Assembly (NCBI GenBank): GCA_029204225.1
Contig: CM055101.1
Span: forward strand, 6,681,618-6,745,617
DNA length: 64,000 bases
Direction: 5' to 3'
DNA from: Diphasiastrum complanatum
Taxonomy: Eukaryota; Streptophyta; Lycopodiopsida; Lycopodiales; Lycopodiaceae
Under the pieces are notes generated by a model. The model was not told where the DNA came from, did no database searches, and worked only from the letters and a program-made list of their open reading frames with translations. Position numbers and translations under genes: made by a program. Positions within the stretch are counted from its first letter, which is position 1, and every line of letters begins with the position of its first letter. Positions 10,428 through 21,485 of the stretch are shown one piece after another.

Positions 10428-11080
10428 ACTAACTAAATTAGTTACCTAAAACTTAATGCTAGCTACAATAATCACCATATTGGTGGTGGCTACTAGTAGT
10501 TGGCAAGTACGGGGGGAGAGATGTGGTGGCCACATGTAGGAGTTGTGCTACTCCTTGGTGACACTCCTTGGTGATGCAGAAGGAGCTATGCATCTCCAAT
10601 ATTTTGTCCGTCACTAGGAGCGGTAACCTCGCCTCAACCTACATAGCACATGAAAAGAAAAGGGAAGAGAGAGAAGAGATAGAGAGAGATGTACAACTTT
10701 GAAATAGCGTGTCTGATTATGGATGATTTCACTTTGTACAAAGTGTAAGTTAAAGGATATTATGAGGTTGTTGTCTTAAATAGTATCAAATATTTTCAAA
10801 GCTCAAATACTATGCTTTCTTTTGTTATGTTTTATTTTACTTGAGCTATGAAATTGTAGTTATTTCATGTTTTGTTACAAATATAATTATTGAATAATTC
10901 CTCAATAATTTTCACCAATAAGAACTAATCTCTATCAAATTCTAATTTTGTGATTGTGTTTTGTTTTGCAGGATATATAGACAATGTCTTCCATATTGGA
11001 TGAGGAAGTGATCGAATTTTTAGAGATGCGTTCTAAAGATTACTTTGTTGATGGTTTGTGAGCTTTGAAATTGCGAATTT

Positions 11081-11235
11081 TAAGAAAATGAGAAACTGAG
11101 ATTCTGAGAAATTGAGATTCAGAGAAATTGAGAAATTGAGATTCTGAGAAATTGAGAAACTGAAAAACTGAGATTATGAGATTTTGAGAAATTGAGATTC
11201 TGAGAAATTGAGATTCTAAGAAACTGAGATTTTCA
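11081..11235. repeat. Short-unit minisatellite (TGAGAAATTGAGATTC type)
   Basis: About eight imperfect copies of a 15-24-bp unit based on GAGAAATTGAGATTCT follow each other. The stretch lies between the possible first exon and the RPA-like coding region of the Helitron, so it may be in an intron. Bases 11236-11690 have TGTGAATATTGTGAAC-like irregular repeats and no gene. Confidence 0.75.
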
Positions 11236-11716
11236 TCGTGAATGTTCAAATAGTGATTGTGAATATTGTGAACATTGATTGTGAACATTGTGATTGCTAA
11301 TCGTGAATATTGATGTGAATTTGTGAATTTTAAGAAACATATATTATGAGATACATGAATATCGTGAATACATGTTGTGAATATTGATTTTGAATATTCT
11401 TAAATACTAAAATATTCTACAATGTAATCGTGATTAATATGGACTTTTGTAGATACGTATTAGTAATGTTACAACGTGATTATTCATAATAAAGATTGTG
11501 CTTGCTAATTTTACCTGTGGTAAAATTGTTCTGTAGGTTTGAATAAAGACAGTGATTTTGCAAGCAAAGAGAAGAAAATTTTGAGTAGCACAAACAATAA
11601 GAATTTAAAAAGGTCTTTTTCATTGACATATTCAAAGCCAAAGAATAAATTTTCCAAACAATCTGATTAAAGTAACAAATTGACTTTGGCCCAATCTCAG
11701 ATCCCGCAGCAGACGA

Positions 11717-13054
11717 TTGATAATAGTCCAACTCATTCATTCTAAGATCAAGCAATTCAAGTATATGACGTTCACCCCAACACAAGAGGTGGTCTATTTA
11801 CTGGTCAAATTTGGGCAAAGTATGGGAATTGGAATAGTACAACCACGTATGGAAAATATTTTTGATTTGACTGACAAAATCGGTGACGGGACAATCGCAT
11901 TGTCTATTGATGAACATTATCTTCACAAATATACAGATTTGCAAGTTTTTGACTATGTTGCAATTAGAGATTTTGTAGTCGTTGAAAGAAATTCAAGGGG
12001 CGAAGGAGGACGCTCAAATTATAGTCTTGCTTTGCAACCATGTACAATGATTAGAAAATGACCACAATTCAACACTTGCTTGGAGTTTTTTCCAGAGATC
12101 AGTCTTTTAGAGTTCTACTAATTTTGTGAAAATATCATACAACAAAATCTTGGAAAAAATGAGCCTGCATTGGTAGCAACATTGGCAATTACAGTGATTG
12201 AAGTTGGACCACATTATTCAAATCGAGACATATTAATCGTCACCGATGGATTTAACGAGAATGATAAAATTGGTAAGCATTTCTTGATATTTACTAGAGT
12301 GGTCTTGCATGTTTTTTATTATCACATATACTTCATAACAAATAACTACGTGGTTTTTGGTTTTTTTCCAGATAACCTTTTGGTCGTCTCGCATAGCTGA
12401 TTACAAAAAAATTGTTGATGCATTTCGTGAGAAAGGAAGAACTCTTTTTTGCTTGAGAAATTTGGGCGTATGGAAAAAGCCAAATCCACCCCAATTGTGT
12501 TTGTTAGACCAAACAATCATTTGCAACGTTCCACAAGGTCCGATCACCAAAAAAATGGAAAAAGTCTTTGAAATACATGCTAAAACAAAGGCAATCGGCA
12601 ATGAGGTACTTTTAAAATTATTCATTTTGTTGTACTTAATATCGTTGTCTTCCACACAAAGAACAAACAAACTGACATTTGGATCAAAATTTTAGGTTGA
12701 AGGAACATTGGTAGTGACTGGAATCAATCAAAGTTTGTACGAAATCGTCTGTTCAATTTGCAAAATTTCAAACTTTGTAAACAAAGAAAGCTCAACATAT
12801 TGTTGCCTCTGTCAGAAGAAACAACCGCAATAAAAATTGGAATTTTACGAGCAAAAGTTGTGAAATTGGACGGCTCTTCAATTGATGTCACTTTAAAGGT
12901 TACATGGATTGATTTGATTTTGGAGCTAGGAACATCATTTATACAGTTCTTAGAAGGCAACAAAAAAGGACTACGTTCAAAACTTATGCAAGTGAACGTC
13001 AAAGGCAAATTTTGCACAAATGCTAGTGGTATAATCATTGGTTTTGATTGAATG
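11717..13054 (+). pseudogene. Helitron RPA1-like single-strand DNA-binding protein gene with two introns
   Basis: An OB fold resembling an RPA70 DNA-binding domain is seen first (about 11860-12040: IFDLTDKIGDGTIALSI, HKYTDLQVFDYVAI). A second OB-like segment is split by an intron at 12273-12371 (GTAAGC...TTTTCCAG) and resumes with ITFWSSRIADYKKIV. A second intron, 12606-12695 (GAG|GTACTT...TTTTAG|GTT), joins in phase to EGTLVVTGINQSLYEIVCSIC. The C-terminal zinc ribbon follows: CSIC, then STYCCLCQKKQ about 15 residues later, matching the RPA C-terminal domain. Frame breaks at the first intron and after the ribbon disable it. RPA-like genes are known passengers of plant Helitrons. A captured host RPA1 pseudogene is the alternative, but the Rep next door favours the Helitron. 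Confidence 0.8.
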
Positions 13055-13620
13055 AAGTTAATAGGAAAGTAAAATTGACGATGTCAATTAGTCCTAGTAG
13101 ATCAAAGGAAATATCGAATTAAACAAAAGGATCGATATAATAGTCAATTCAATTGTCAATTTTTTGTTATTTTCTTCTTAGCTTCACATGCATAGTATTT
13201 TATCTTTTACAACCACAATGATGAGCAATATTTGCACAAATGGCTATAGACCAAGAGACTATATAGATCCTGAATTTTTAATTATTTATGAAGTCAACCA
13301 TGACATTTTCAACGTCTTTTCATTTCTATTGAATCATCCATCGAACAACATTTGAACAAATGTTGTGCAATGCTTTTTACTACATTTAAGATAAAATGGT
13401 TGTGATGCTACAATTTGGAAAGAACAATACAAAAGCGATCCAATTTTAGCTATTGTTTGTTTTGGTTTTGCAAATGCATGAGTTATAAATTAGTAGTATA
13501 TCATTGTGACACTGATTCAACAACAACAATTTGAGAAATCGTGACATGCATCAATCCAATTCAAACAATAAAAATCATCATTATACAAACAAATAATGAC
13601 AACAAAGTAGAAGTATATCT

Positions 13621-15570
13621 TTGGAAAAAATGAAGAACAACCATAGAACCATGTATCTCGTCAAACAACGAAAAACAAAAGCAATACAAATGGACAGAAA
13701 CAATGAAACAAAATCTACACTCTCTGATAAATCAACACAAATGTCAATTGTTAACAAATTTAAACAAGTCCATGAAGACTCAGAAATATTAAACAACAAC
13801 ATCATTTATTACTTGAGAAAGTACATAAAAACAGATGAATATCATCAACTATTAAACAAAGCGAAAAACACAATAATGAATCCACTGTGCAAGAAATATC
13901 TGTTGAAGATTTCATACAAAAACATGGAAGAAATTACAAAAAAATTGCAAAGTACAAAGAAAGAATCAACGATTCTCCTAAAACAAGATGTGCTTGTTGT
14001 GATAAATTATTTTTTGATTTTCAAGTTTGTATTCTAACAAAGAGAGCAATCAGTTACTTAAAAAAATATTAAAATTATTTGACAAAAAATAAATAATTGA
14101 CATTCATATACAAAAAATATGCAAATCTTGCAAAGCTACAATATTAAAAGAAACGTTGCCTGAATATGCATCACCAATATAGTATTCCACCAACAAGCCA
14201 TTGAGCAAAGTAAATGAACTCAATGACTTAGAAGAACACTTGGTATCACCATGGATTGTGTTCTCACAAATACAAGATCTCTCATTCGAAGGACAGCTGG
14301 GCATTACCAGAAGTATTATCAATGTCGCTGCAAATCTAGATCAAGTCCAAAATGTGCCACCAAGATTCATGGATGAAAGTGCCTCTGTAGTTGTTGCATT
14401 ATGACACAAAATGCAATACAAGTATGCATATATGAGTGGAATCATAAGACCAATCATATTGATGCAAGCTTTACGACAATTATGTGATATGCCATTATAC
14501 AAGGAATGCAAAGTGAAAATCAATAATGATTGGATAACGCATTTTCATGAGTACATAGAACATGACACAAAAGAATGTGAAACTATAAAAACAAACACTT
14601 CTGAAGATGATAGTAATGAAGTCAATGATGAAGATTTGGAACCAGACACTGTCATCCACAATTTCACAACTACCCAACAAGTCGTGGATTATTAAAACTG
14701 TTACAAAGCAATGCGAGGGTCGGAATCCAATAGGATTGTATCAAGATTCTTGTAGTGAAAAACTAAACTTTCCAACATTGTTTTATGGCCACAAAAGAAA
14801 GATGTTGATGAGCAACAAGCTCCCATACCCAAAAAATTGCCAAATGGGAGATCTTACATTACGAACACAAATTTTCACAACACATACCCAACAACTTCTA
14901 CAAAGCAATCAAAATATTGATACATCAAGTACTATCATCGATATGGATACGCTTGCGAAAAGGTGCAACAAAACACCATCCACCATTGACAGTAGAAATC
15001 GTATCTCAAGACACAAACATAGAACAAATATTGCATTCAAAAACAGGCTATCAAGACTTTCCAAACATTCGAACATCTCCAGATTACAAACAACACCTTA
15101 AACGAAACATATTTGCAATGAAGCATCAACTCGGCCCTCCAACATTTTTTTATCACACTTTCATGCGCTGAAGTTTGTTGGCCAACATTAATGAAAACCC
15201 TTGAAATCTTGAACAAAAATATTGTCAAGCATGAAAATTTTGAAACAAAACCAGCCTACTTTAGACGACTTGTAAGGATTGATCCAGTAACATGTGCTCA
15301 ATACTACAATTCCAAAATCAAGGCACTTCCACAACTTCTAAAAACAAAAAATTCCATTCTTGGTAAAGTCAATGACTACTTCTTTGTGACGAAAGTTTCA
15401 AAATCGTGGAAGCCAACATGACCATGGCGTAATATGGACTTCATATGCGCCAGTTTTTGGACTAAATCAAGATCATGAAATAGAACGCTTTTTGGACGAA
15501 TACATATGTACAGACAACATCACACTAACAAAAGACAGACCTTTAAAGTTTGGGCTCCCACCACCAATAT
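13621..15570 (+). pseudogene. Helitron Rep N-terminal region (DUF6570-like and Helitron_like_N) with HUH motif
   Basis: The fragments, in several frames, follow the order of Helitron Rep proteins. A zinc-type segment CACCDKLFFDFQVC lies near 13985. Next comes LSKVNELNDLEEHLVSPWI, a hallmark of the region before the nuclease (14200-14260), and then the ESASVVVAL, IIRPIILMQALRQL and GRNPIGLYQDSCSEKL segments. The Helitron_like_N part includes NIFAMKHQLGPPTFF (15105-15150), IDPVTCAQYYNSKIK (15280-15325) and ILGKVNDYFFV. After a frameshift at about 15410 the HUH motif reads RGSQHDHGVIWTSYAP; two histidines flank an aspartate where a hydrophobic residue is usual. The tyrosines and helicase are missing. 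Confidence 0.85.
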
Positions 15571-15900
15571 ATCTTTAATGTTGACTTTCTAACTAACTCC
15601 ATTGACCAACCTCACCACATAGTATTGCCTTTGCAAGGCAAGGCCAAAAAGTTTACCAATATAAATATTGTGTCATTTTGAGAGCTTAAACCTTCCAACT
15701 CTTGGGCAATACAATGAGATTGACAAATAAGGCATGCATAATATGGATAGGTTGCCACATAACACATGCAAATTTCGAGAGAATGTTTAGTTGCCATGTG
15801 GCAATTCATCATTGGTTATCCATACCCCTATTGGCAAAAAAAGGCCTAGGGTTTGCATGTAAAACTCACTTGTGAGTAGTGTATGGAAGCTTCTACCCCT

Positions 15901-15903
<3 letters not shown>

Positions 15904-15943
<40 letters not shown>
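15904..15943. repeat. (GA)20 microsatellite upstream of the kinase gene
   Basis: A 40-bp GA tract about 215 bp before the start codon at 16160. GA tracts are common in plant 5' regions; whether it acts on the gene is unknown. Bases 15571-15903 show no gene. Confidence 0.95.
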
Positions 15944-15945
<2 letters not shown>

Positions 15946-16159
15946 CCATTTGTATGTGTATAGTTGCTTGGTCGCCGTTTTTGGAACAGAAGACTTGATA
16001 CAGTACTGCGAGAGGAATGAGGCTGTCTTCCGATATTATTTTCCTATGGCCGATATACTCATTTTTGGTATCTTGTTAATTTTTAATAATTCTTTTGCTG
16101 CATCATCAAACAACATTAACTGTATCTAGTTCTGATCTTTCCAATATATAATCCGCAAC

Positions 16160-17353
16160 ATGGATGATTCACATCTCTTTCCAGTTTATGTATCAAGAAT
16201 TATGAGGTTCCTCAGGCTTGCAGCTCCTTATCCAGAAACAAGGCAGTGCTATTCTTCTTTCTATTATTTTCCAATGCAAAATACACGCAGCTCGCCTTTA
16301 TATCTATCCACAAGGCAGTGTACTCCCTCTGATTTCATTCATATTGAAAAGGTTTTTCCGTCTTCATATCCATGTCAGCTTGCGCTTACAAGGAAGTACG
16401 AGTATTCTTTCATGTATACGTCAATAAGGCGGTTTGTGTCTTCAGTTAAGGTTGGACAGTCTATGGGAAGGAGATCCATCTGCTGTGTTGCAGCGTCTTC
16501 TTTGTCTAAGGATAACAATGTTCGTGCTACAGAGCGCAGACAATTTTGTGCAAGTGAAAGAGTGAAGTTGCTTGCACAGATGCTGCCGTTTATTCAAAGA
16601 GTCCAACAGAATGTCATAGTTGTTAAATTAGGCGGGGCAGCCATGACAGATGCGTCTTTGACGGGACAAGTTATCAAGGATCTCGTGTTGCTCACAGCTA
16701 TGGGAGCGAGGCCAGTTCTGGTTCATGGATCTCAGGCGGGAGGGTTTGCTAGTCATGGACCAGCCAACGGGGAAGCAATCGGCCATATAGTTCTTGCCGG
16801 GAAAGTTAATAAGTCCCTCGTTGCTGAGATTCATCAAGCAGGGGGTAGCGCGACTGGCCTGTGCGGAGTCGACAGGAAACTATTAACGGCAAGATCAAAT
16901 GAAAACAACCACGGTTTGATAGCCGAAATCAGTCACATCAATAGCAACGTTCTGCCGAATATTATAGACAAAGGGCACGTTCCTGTAATTGCAGCAGTCG
17001 CAGAAGATCATGATAATCGATCAAAGATATATGAGGTTGACGCAGATCTTGTAGCAGGAGAAATTGCTGCGTCTTTAGGCGCAAAAAGCCTCATCCTCAT
17101 GTCTGATCAAACACTCGGTTTGATACTGGACTCATCCGATCGGAGCCCGAAGCTGATCAGCATGCAACAGCTTGCAAAACTGATGGAACAAGGTCTAGTT
17201 TCCAAGTGTGCAGTTTCTATGGCCAACTGCTGCATACGCTCCTTGGCGCAAGGAGTAGGCAGTGTACACATTATCAATGATTGTGATTCCCATGCGTTGC
17301 TTCTTGAGACACTTACAGAAGATAGATCTGGCGTTTTAATAACTCCCTCATAA
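16160..17353 (+). CDS. Acetylglutamate kinase-like protein, plastid-type, with altered active site
   Basis: A single uninterrupted 397-codon ORF. Residues 1 to about 130 are Ser/Arg-rich and poor in acids, like a plastid transit peptide, though unusually long. From SERVKLLAQMLPFIQ the body follows plant N-acetylglutamate kinase, the arginine-pathway enzyme: IVVKLGGAAM (about 152), GKVNKSLVAEI (215), ARSNENNHGLIAEI, VPVIAAVAEDHD, SIHI-like C-terminus and GVLITPS end. Odd points: the HGGG nucleotide/substrate loop reads HGSQ (188); the following stretch with the NGLRVT arginine is replaced and about 15 residues shorter; the NAD asparagine is D; the GGMIPKV catalytic lysine segment reads KCAVSM. 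Catalysis is therefore doubtful. It could be a regulatory pseudoenzyme or a young retrocopy. The start is the first Met; later Mets are possible. No intron is needed. Confidence 0.85.
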   Translation: MDDSHLFPVYVSRIMRFLRLAAPYPETRQCYSSFYYFPMQNTRSSPLYLSTRQCTPSDFIHIEKVFPSSYPCQLALTRKYEYSFMYTSIRRFVSSVKVGQSMGRRSICCVAASSLSKDNNVRATERRQFCASERVKLLAQMLPFIQRVQQNVIVVKLGGAAMTDASLTGQVIKDLVLLTAMGARPVLVHGSQAGGFASHGPANGEAIGHIVLAGKVNKSLVAEIHQAGGSATGLCGVDRKLLTARSNENNHGLIAEISHINSNVLPNIIDKGHVPVIAAVAEDHDNRSKIYEVDADLVAGEIAASLGAKSLILMSDQTLGLILDSSDRSPKLISMQQLAKLMEQGLVSKCAVSMANCCIRSLAQGVGSVHIINDCDSHALLLETLTEDRSGVLITPS

Positions 17354-17558
17354 CACGAGCAAGGTTTTTTCAGTCTATTCCTAAATCTTATGAACAATGT
17401 TTTTGGATATCATAAATACAGACAGGGAGATCTGTAAACGCAAATACAAGCGAAAGCAGCCTGTTCTTGGGCATTATGAACGCAGACAGACAGATCTCTA
17501 AGTGAAAATCGAATATTTACAGATCTCGAACCTACACAACAAATTGATGATAAAACCG

Positions 17559-17564
17559 AAATAA
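17559..17564 (+). promoter_or_regulatory. Possible polyadenylation signal of the kinase-like gene
   Basis: AATAAA lies about 205 bp after the TAA stop at 17351-17353, followed by T-rich sequence. The distance suits a plant 3' UTR. Bases 17565-18100 hold no other gene. Confidence 0.35.
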
Positions 17565-18102
17565 AGATCAAGCTGTTTTGGTCTTAACGTTCGGGTGCAA
17601 TCATTGTATCTTGTAATCGACAGTTATATATTATTATTACGAAAGATATGTCATATTTACAAACTACTGCACTGAAATGCCTTCTGCTTTATGCCAATGG
17701 AGAGGAGGGGCACTGCACAGAAATGGCACAGGGACGTTGACAACCCTTTGAACAGAAAACAGAGAGCCTGAATCATTGTGACTTCGGAACGGTAGTACGC
17801 TGGGTGCTGAAACTTTCTTAAAGAGATAACACGCAAACAGGTTGATGCACTTTGTGCTAACAATATTTTTTTTATGATAAGATATGATGGTAGGCGTATT
17901 GTTGGTTGACAGCCTATTATCGTAGGCTGGCTTGGGCAATGCTAAGGAGCAAGGCCCAACAGATACATTCACGTTGGAGTAGACTTGAGGTACTATTATA
18001 AGCCATGAAGTTTTATAATGTTATACCTTGTCATTTTAGTCTCTTCTACAGCTACAAGCAATATCAATATATCTTTTTATATATATATATAGTAGTTGCT
18101 TG

Positions 18103-18363
18103 TGCCCGTCATCGCCATTGATGACGGGCAATGGGCACTTACCCACAAAAAGTGTTTATATGTTTTTGGTGGTTGTGTCCTCTTTATCATTTTTTTCAAA
18201 CCTATTTAACTTTTCCTTTTGCAAATGGGTGACTTTTTTTGCTGGCAAAGAGTGACATTTTTGCTAGCAAAAGCATGACAATTTTTATGGCAAACACACA
18301 TTCTCTCTCTAAAATAGTTTTATACCATATAGACTAGTAAAGAGTGCCCGTCGTTGACGGGCA
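18103..18363. repeat. Segment bounded by two TGCCCGTC/GACGGGCA hairpins
   Basis: Bases 18103-18130 (TGCCCGTCAT, CGCC spacer, then GATGACGGGCA) and 18345-18363 (TGCCCGTC then GACGGGCA) are each self-complementary. They are followed by the same ATGG, so the pair is a direct repeat of a palindrome about 260 bp apart. No ORF is seen between them. It could be a small non-autonomous element or a repeated hairpin of unknown role. Confidence 0.5.
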
Positions 18364-18384
18364 ATGGTGATCGATCTAGCATGA

Positions 18385-18463
18385 CTTTTGTGAGCAAGAA
18401 GGAATCAAAAGAGAATTTTCTTGTGCCTATTCCCCTTCTCAAAATGAGGTGGCCGAATGGGGC
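18385..18463 (+). pseudogene. Copia integrase scrap
   Basis: About 80 bp read as HDFCEQEGIKREFSCAYS and then PSQNEVAEW, near-identical at DNA level to the Copia integrase at 47990-48070 (same order, with NGVAER there). It directly abuts the peroxidase exon on the opposite strand. It is too short to be more than filler or a recombination scar. Confidence 0.8.
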
Positions 18464-18676
18464 AACCATTGTTGGGTCCTGAGAGTTGTAATAGGCAACC
18501 ATTTCATTCATTATCTGATCCAACTGAGGACATGATTCTTTGTAGAAATCAAACCTCATTGTAGGATGATTATTGTTGGCATTCAGCTGTAGTCTGCTTG
18601 CAGCAACACACACAAGAGACTGGCATAGTACCCAAATGGCTGCCAATTTCATAAATTCATCCACAAAATCCCTCAT
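18464..18676 (-). pseudogene. Class III peroxidase first-exon fragment
   Basis: The minus strand opens with a Met and a hydrophobic secretion signal (KLAAIWVLCQSLVCVAAS). The mature N-terminus of plant secretory peroxidases follows: MRFDFYKESCPQLDQIM with the first disulfide cysteine, then YYNSQDPTMVA, where family members read EDP..AASLLRLHFHDC. The catalytic histidine block is absent because the sequence switches at about 18464 into antisense Copia integrase. A gene of this family runs to about 320 residues, so only about 70 are present. It is either a first exon whose gene was broken by insertion or a transduplicated piece. Confidence 0.7.
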
Positions 18677-19288
18677 ACTGACTAGCTTAGCCTCACCACT
18701 TTCCTGGCTGAACTATGTATGCTTCAATGATTTTCTGACGTTGCAGGAAATGCGTTATTTTTTTAGCATACACTGCATAGTGAACTAAAAACGTGCTAGC
18801 TGCTTTAAGTCTAAGTGAGTAATTGCACAATTTTTGAATCACCAATCATTTCTTTTTTCAGAATGAGATAGTGCCAGTCTTGATGTGGTGCCCAAACTTT
18901 CCCACGCTAAATAACTTTATAGCTTGCTATAGTTTGTAATTAAGATTCTTTGATGTTTCCTATCCCCTGACCTTAGGTCTAGATCTACTTAATTCTGGCA
19001 AGGTGGACAATTCAACTACGCTTTTAGAGATTGAACATAAAACAATGGACTCACACTGTCATAGGCATTATTTTTGAAGCATACATTGCATAGATTGTTT
19101 GATAAATTCAAAATGTCAAGAATGCTTTAGATTTATGATAATATGATTGTACAAGGTGGGATTTCAAAAATTTCTTTTATCAAAATTGGAAGACCCTAAG
19201 AAAACATAAAGAGACGTTGCTTTGTCTCCACCCTGAAAAGTGTTTCTTCAAACCGAAACCAATAATACCTCTCAAAACCAAGATTTAA

Positions 19289-19408
19289 GATTGGTTATAC
19301 TACTCTTGATATCTAAGGGGGTGCACATGAGAGTTGTACTGGAGTTGAGATTGGTTATACTACTCTTGATATCTAAGGGGGTGCACATGAGAGCTATACT
19401 GGAGTTGA
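19289..19408 (+). repeat. 60-bp tandem duplication
   Basis: Two head-to-tail copies, period exactly 60 bp, each starting AGATTGGTTATACTACTCTT. They differ only at a few positions (GAGAGTTGTACT against GAGAGCTATACT). No function is apparent. Confidence 0.95.
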
Positions 19409-20159
19409 GAATACAATATGGAGGACTCCATGAGTCCTTTTTTTAATCTTATAATTGATCATAATATAGAAAAGGTGACTCCATTGACATGTTTTAATAG
19501 TCTTTAGATTGATAGTACAACCTAGACGACTCCTGTTCATCTCATGTTATGTAGTTCTAGGATGGAGCTTGATGATGTAGTTGAGGCTTTAGCAAAATTC
19601 ATCACTCATCCAAATAGAAAAATGATTGAGTTTAAAATCAAGTTCTTACCATACATCCTTGTACTCTTGGTAAGAATCCAAGGGGCTTGGAACAATATCA
19701 ATATTTTTATCGGTACCCAATTTTGGCTAGTACTCCTTCTGTTTTTTATTCTTGTAGATCTTGTCTAGCAAAAATACCATCATTTGCACCCACCAAGTGT
19801 TTCCATATTGATCAAAATGATAGATAGTCTTTTCATACCATTGATTGGCTTGCTCTTGTATTCAATCCAATGCTTGTGCCAATCTGCCACAAACATTCCC
19901 TTTGGAGGCATCCTTGTTTCCAACTTTCCTCCAAAGCTCCTTTTATGTGTATTTCTAAATGGATGATCATCACCCAATTATTTGCGATGATTTTCATACA
20001 CAAGTTTGCTTAGATGACATGAGTTGTTGCTGTCAATATTTGGCAATCCTCAATATTTAATTATGACATTTGTATAAATCTAGACCCTATACTAAACCAT
20101 AATAGATCAACTACATCATGTAAGAATAATATTTATTGGGTACCATTAGACCATATCTA

Positions 20160-20163
<4 letters not shown>

Positions 20164-20242
<79 letters not shown>
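20164..20242. repeat. (CT)n microsatellite, about 79 bp
   Basis: A pure CT tract 67 bp before the left end of the complete Copia element. Confidence 0.98.
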
Positions 20243-20245
<3 letters not shown>

Positions 20246-20308
20246 CATGATAGTCGAAGCTATACAACTTTGCCATGTCAGTGTATTTGTAACCGTGATA
20301 AATGGATT

Positions 20309-21344
20309 TGAAAAAATATAATGTTTTTAATTACAAAGCCTTGCAGGCTTTCAGCCCTCAGCCCGACAAAGACATTTGCGAACTTGAAGATCTGGAGACA
20401 TGAAGCATGAAAAGTTTTGCGAACACGAAAGTCAAAGGAAACAAAGACGAATGGTTCGTGAACATGAAAGTCAAAGCAGACGAAGACGAACGGTTCGCAA
20501 ACACAAAAGATTCACGAACGAGAATGTTTTGCGGTCCAGTATGAGAGAAGACAAACGACCAAAACGAAACCAATGACGGAAACGAAACCTTCTCTTGCCC
20601 TCCACGCTCCAAAGAGTACCAGCAAGATCATGCAAGTAACCAGAAGTATAGATATCTGATCTGATGGTATGACATCAGCAGATACATTTTAGGTCGTGGC
20701 TAATCTGCCACTCTTGTAATTTTCTGATTAGTTGTAGATGCTTAATCACTCTAATCTCAGATTTACATAGAGAGACCATACTTACTGGATGATACTTGAC
20801 ATATAGATCAACATAATACACATACAGTGTAAGGTAGTAGTCTGATGCTAGTAAGCAATCAAGACGAAATACAGACAACAAGTCCGCCTGCGTGTGAGAC
20901 GAGCTCTGTGATCAAGATCCATAGAGATCCAACTGTCCGCTAGTAAAGCGAGACGATTACTTGTGAGATAACTATGTTTCTCCCATGCCAGCGCACTGCG
21001 TGAATTTGCATGCAGTGCTTGAAGAAAGCAGAGGAAGATCAATATAGATAATTTCTCTTGTTGTGTCTGATCTCGAATGCAAATGCGTCTGCTGTTACTC
21101 GTATGTCTGAGTTTTCTTGTTCATTTTAATTCCGCACCTTGTTTGAAACTATGTTGAATGCTGCATCAATTTTATAAATGTACATCAACAGTGCCTGACT
21201 ACATTCTGGGGGACTGTAGGAGTGATTCAGCCGGCAGTGTCCAGCGATCGCATTTGAACTCCATCCGAATCCAAAGAGGATCGTGGTCCAGTTGCAAAAG
21301 CTTCGCGCCTGTGAAATCCAAATCATGATTCATGAACCTCATCG
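20309..21344 (+). repeat. 5' LTR of the complete Copia element
   Basis: 1036 bp, TG start, ATCG end where the 3' LTR has ATCA. It contains short repeated GAACATGAAAGTCAAAG-type units near its start. Confidence 0.92.
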
Positions 21345-21345
21345 G

Positions 21346-21357
21346 TGGTATCAGAGC
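21346..21357 (+). promoter_or_regulatory. Primer binding site, tRNA-iMet type
   Basis: TGGTATCAGAGC one base after the 5' LTR, the standard complement of the initiator tRNA-Met 3' end used by plant Copia elements. Confidence 0.92.
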
Positions 21358-21485
21358 AGATCATCCTGTCATATTTAGACATAGCCAAGAAGCTAGCAGA
21401 TCCAGGAGGCCAAGCATTCAAACAAACAACCATCAACAAGGGAATAGACTCCAAGAAGCATTGGCTTCAATCAGCAACATGTAGA

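Larger units (their letters stand above)
10984..15570 (+). mobile_element. Degenerate autonomous-type Helitron (RPA-like gene plus Rep)
   Basis: Two adjacent plus-strand genes form the plant Helitron pair: a replication protein A large-subunit-like gene (about 11717-13054) and the N-terminal part of a Rep/helicase (about 13621-15570). The Rep stops just after the HUH motif; the helicase half (Walker A/B) is absent. The 5' TC and 3' hairpin-CTRR termini could not be placed, so the outer limits are those of the coding evidence. Stops and frameshifts show an old, dead copy. A short ORF at 10984 (25 codons, beginning MSSILDEE) could be a 5' exon, but this is unproven. Confidence 0.8.
18680..20300. 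other. Intergenic region without recognisable gene
   Basis: ORFs here are 60-74 codons with no domain. The stretch holds a 60-bp tandem duplication (19289-19408) and a CT tract (20164-20242), described separately. Confidence 0.6.

Noticed and set aside
16628-16837. Minus-strand ORFs inside the kinase gene
   Set aside because: Shadows of the 397-codon plus-strand ORF.
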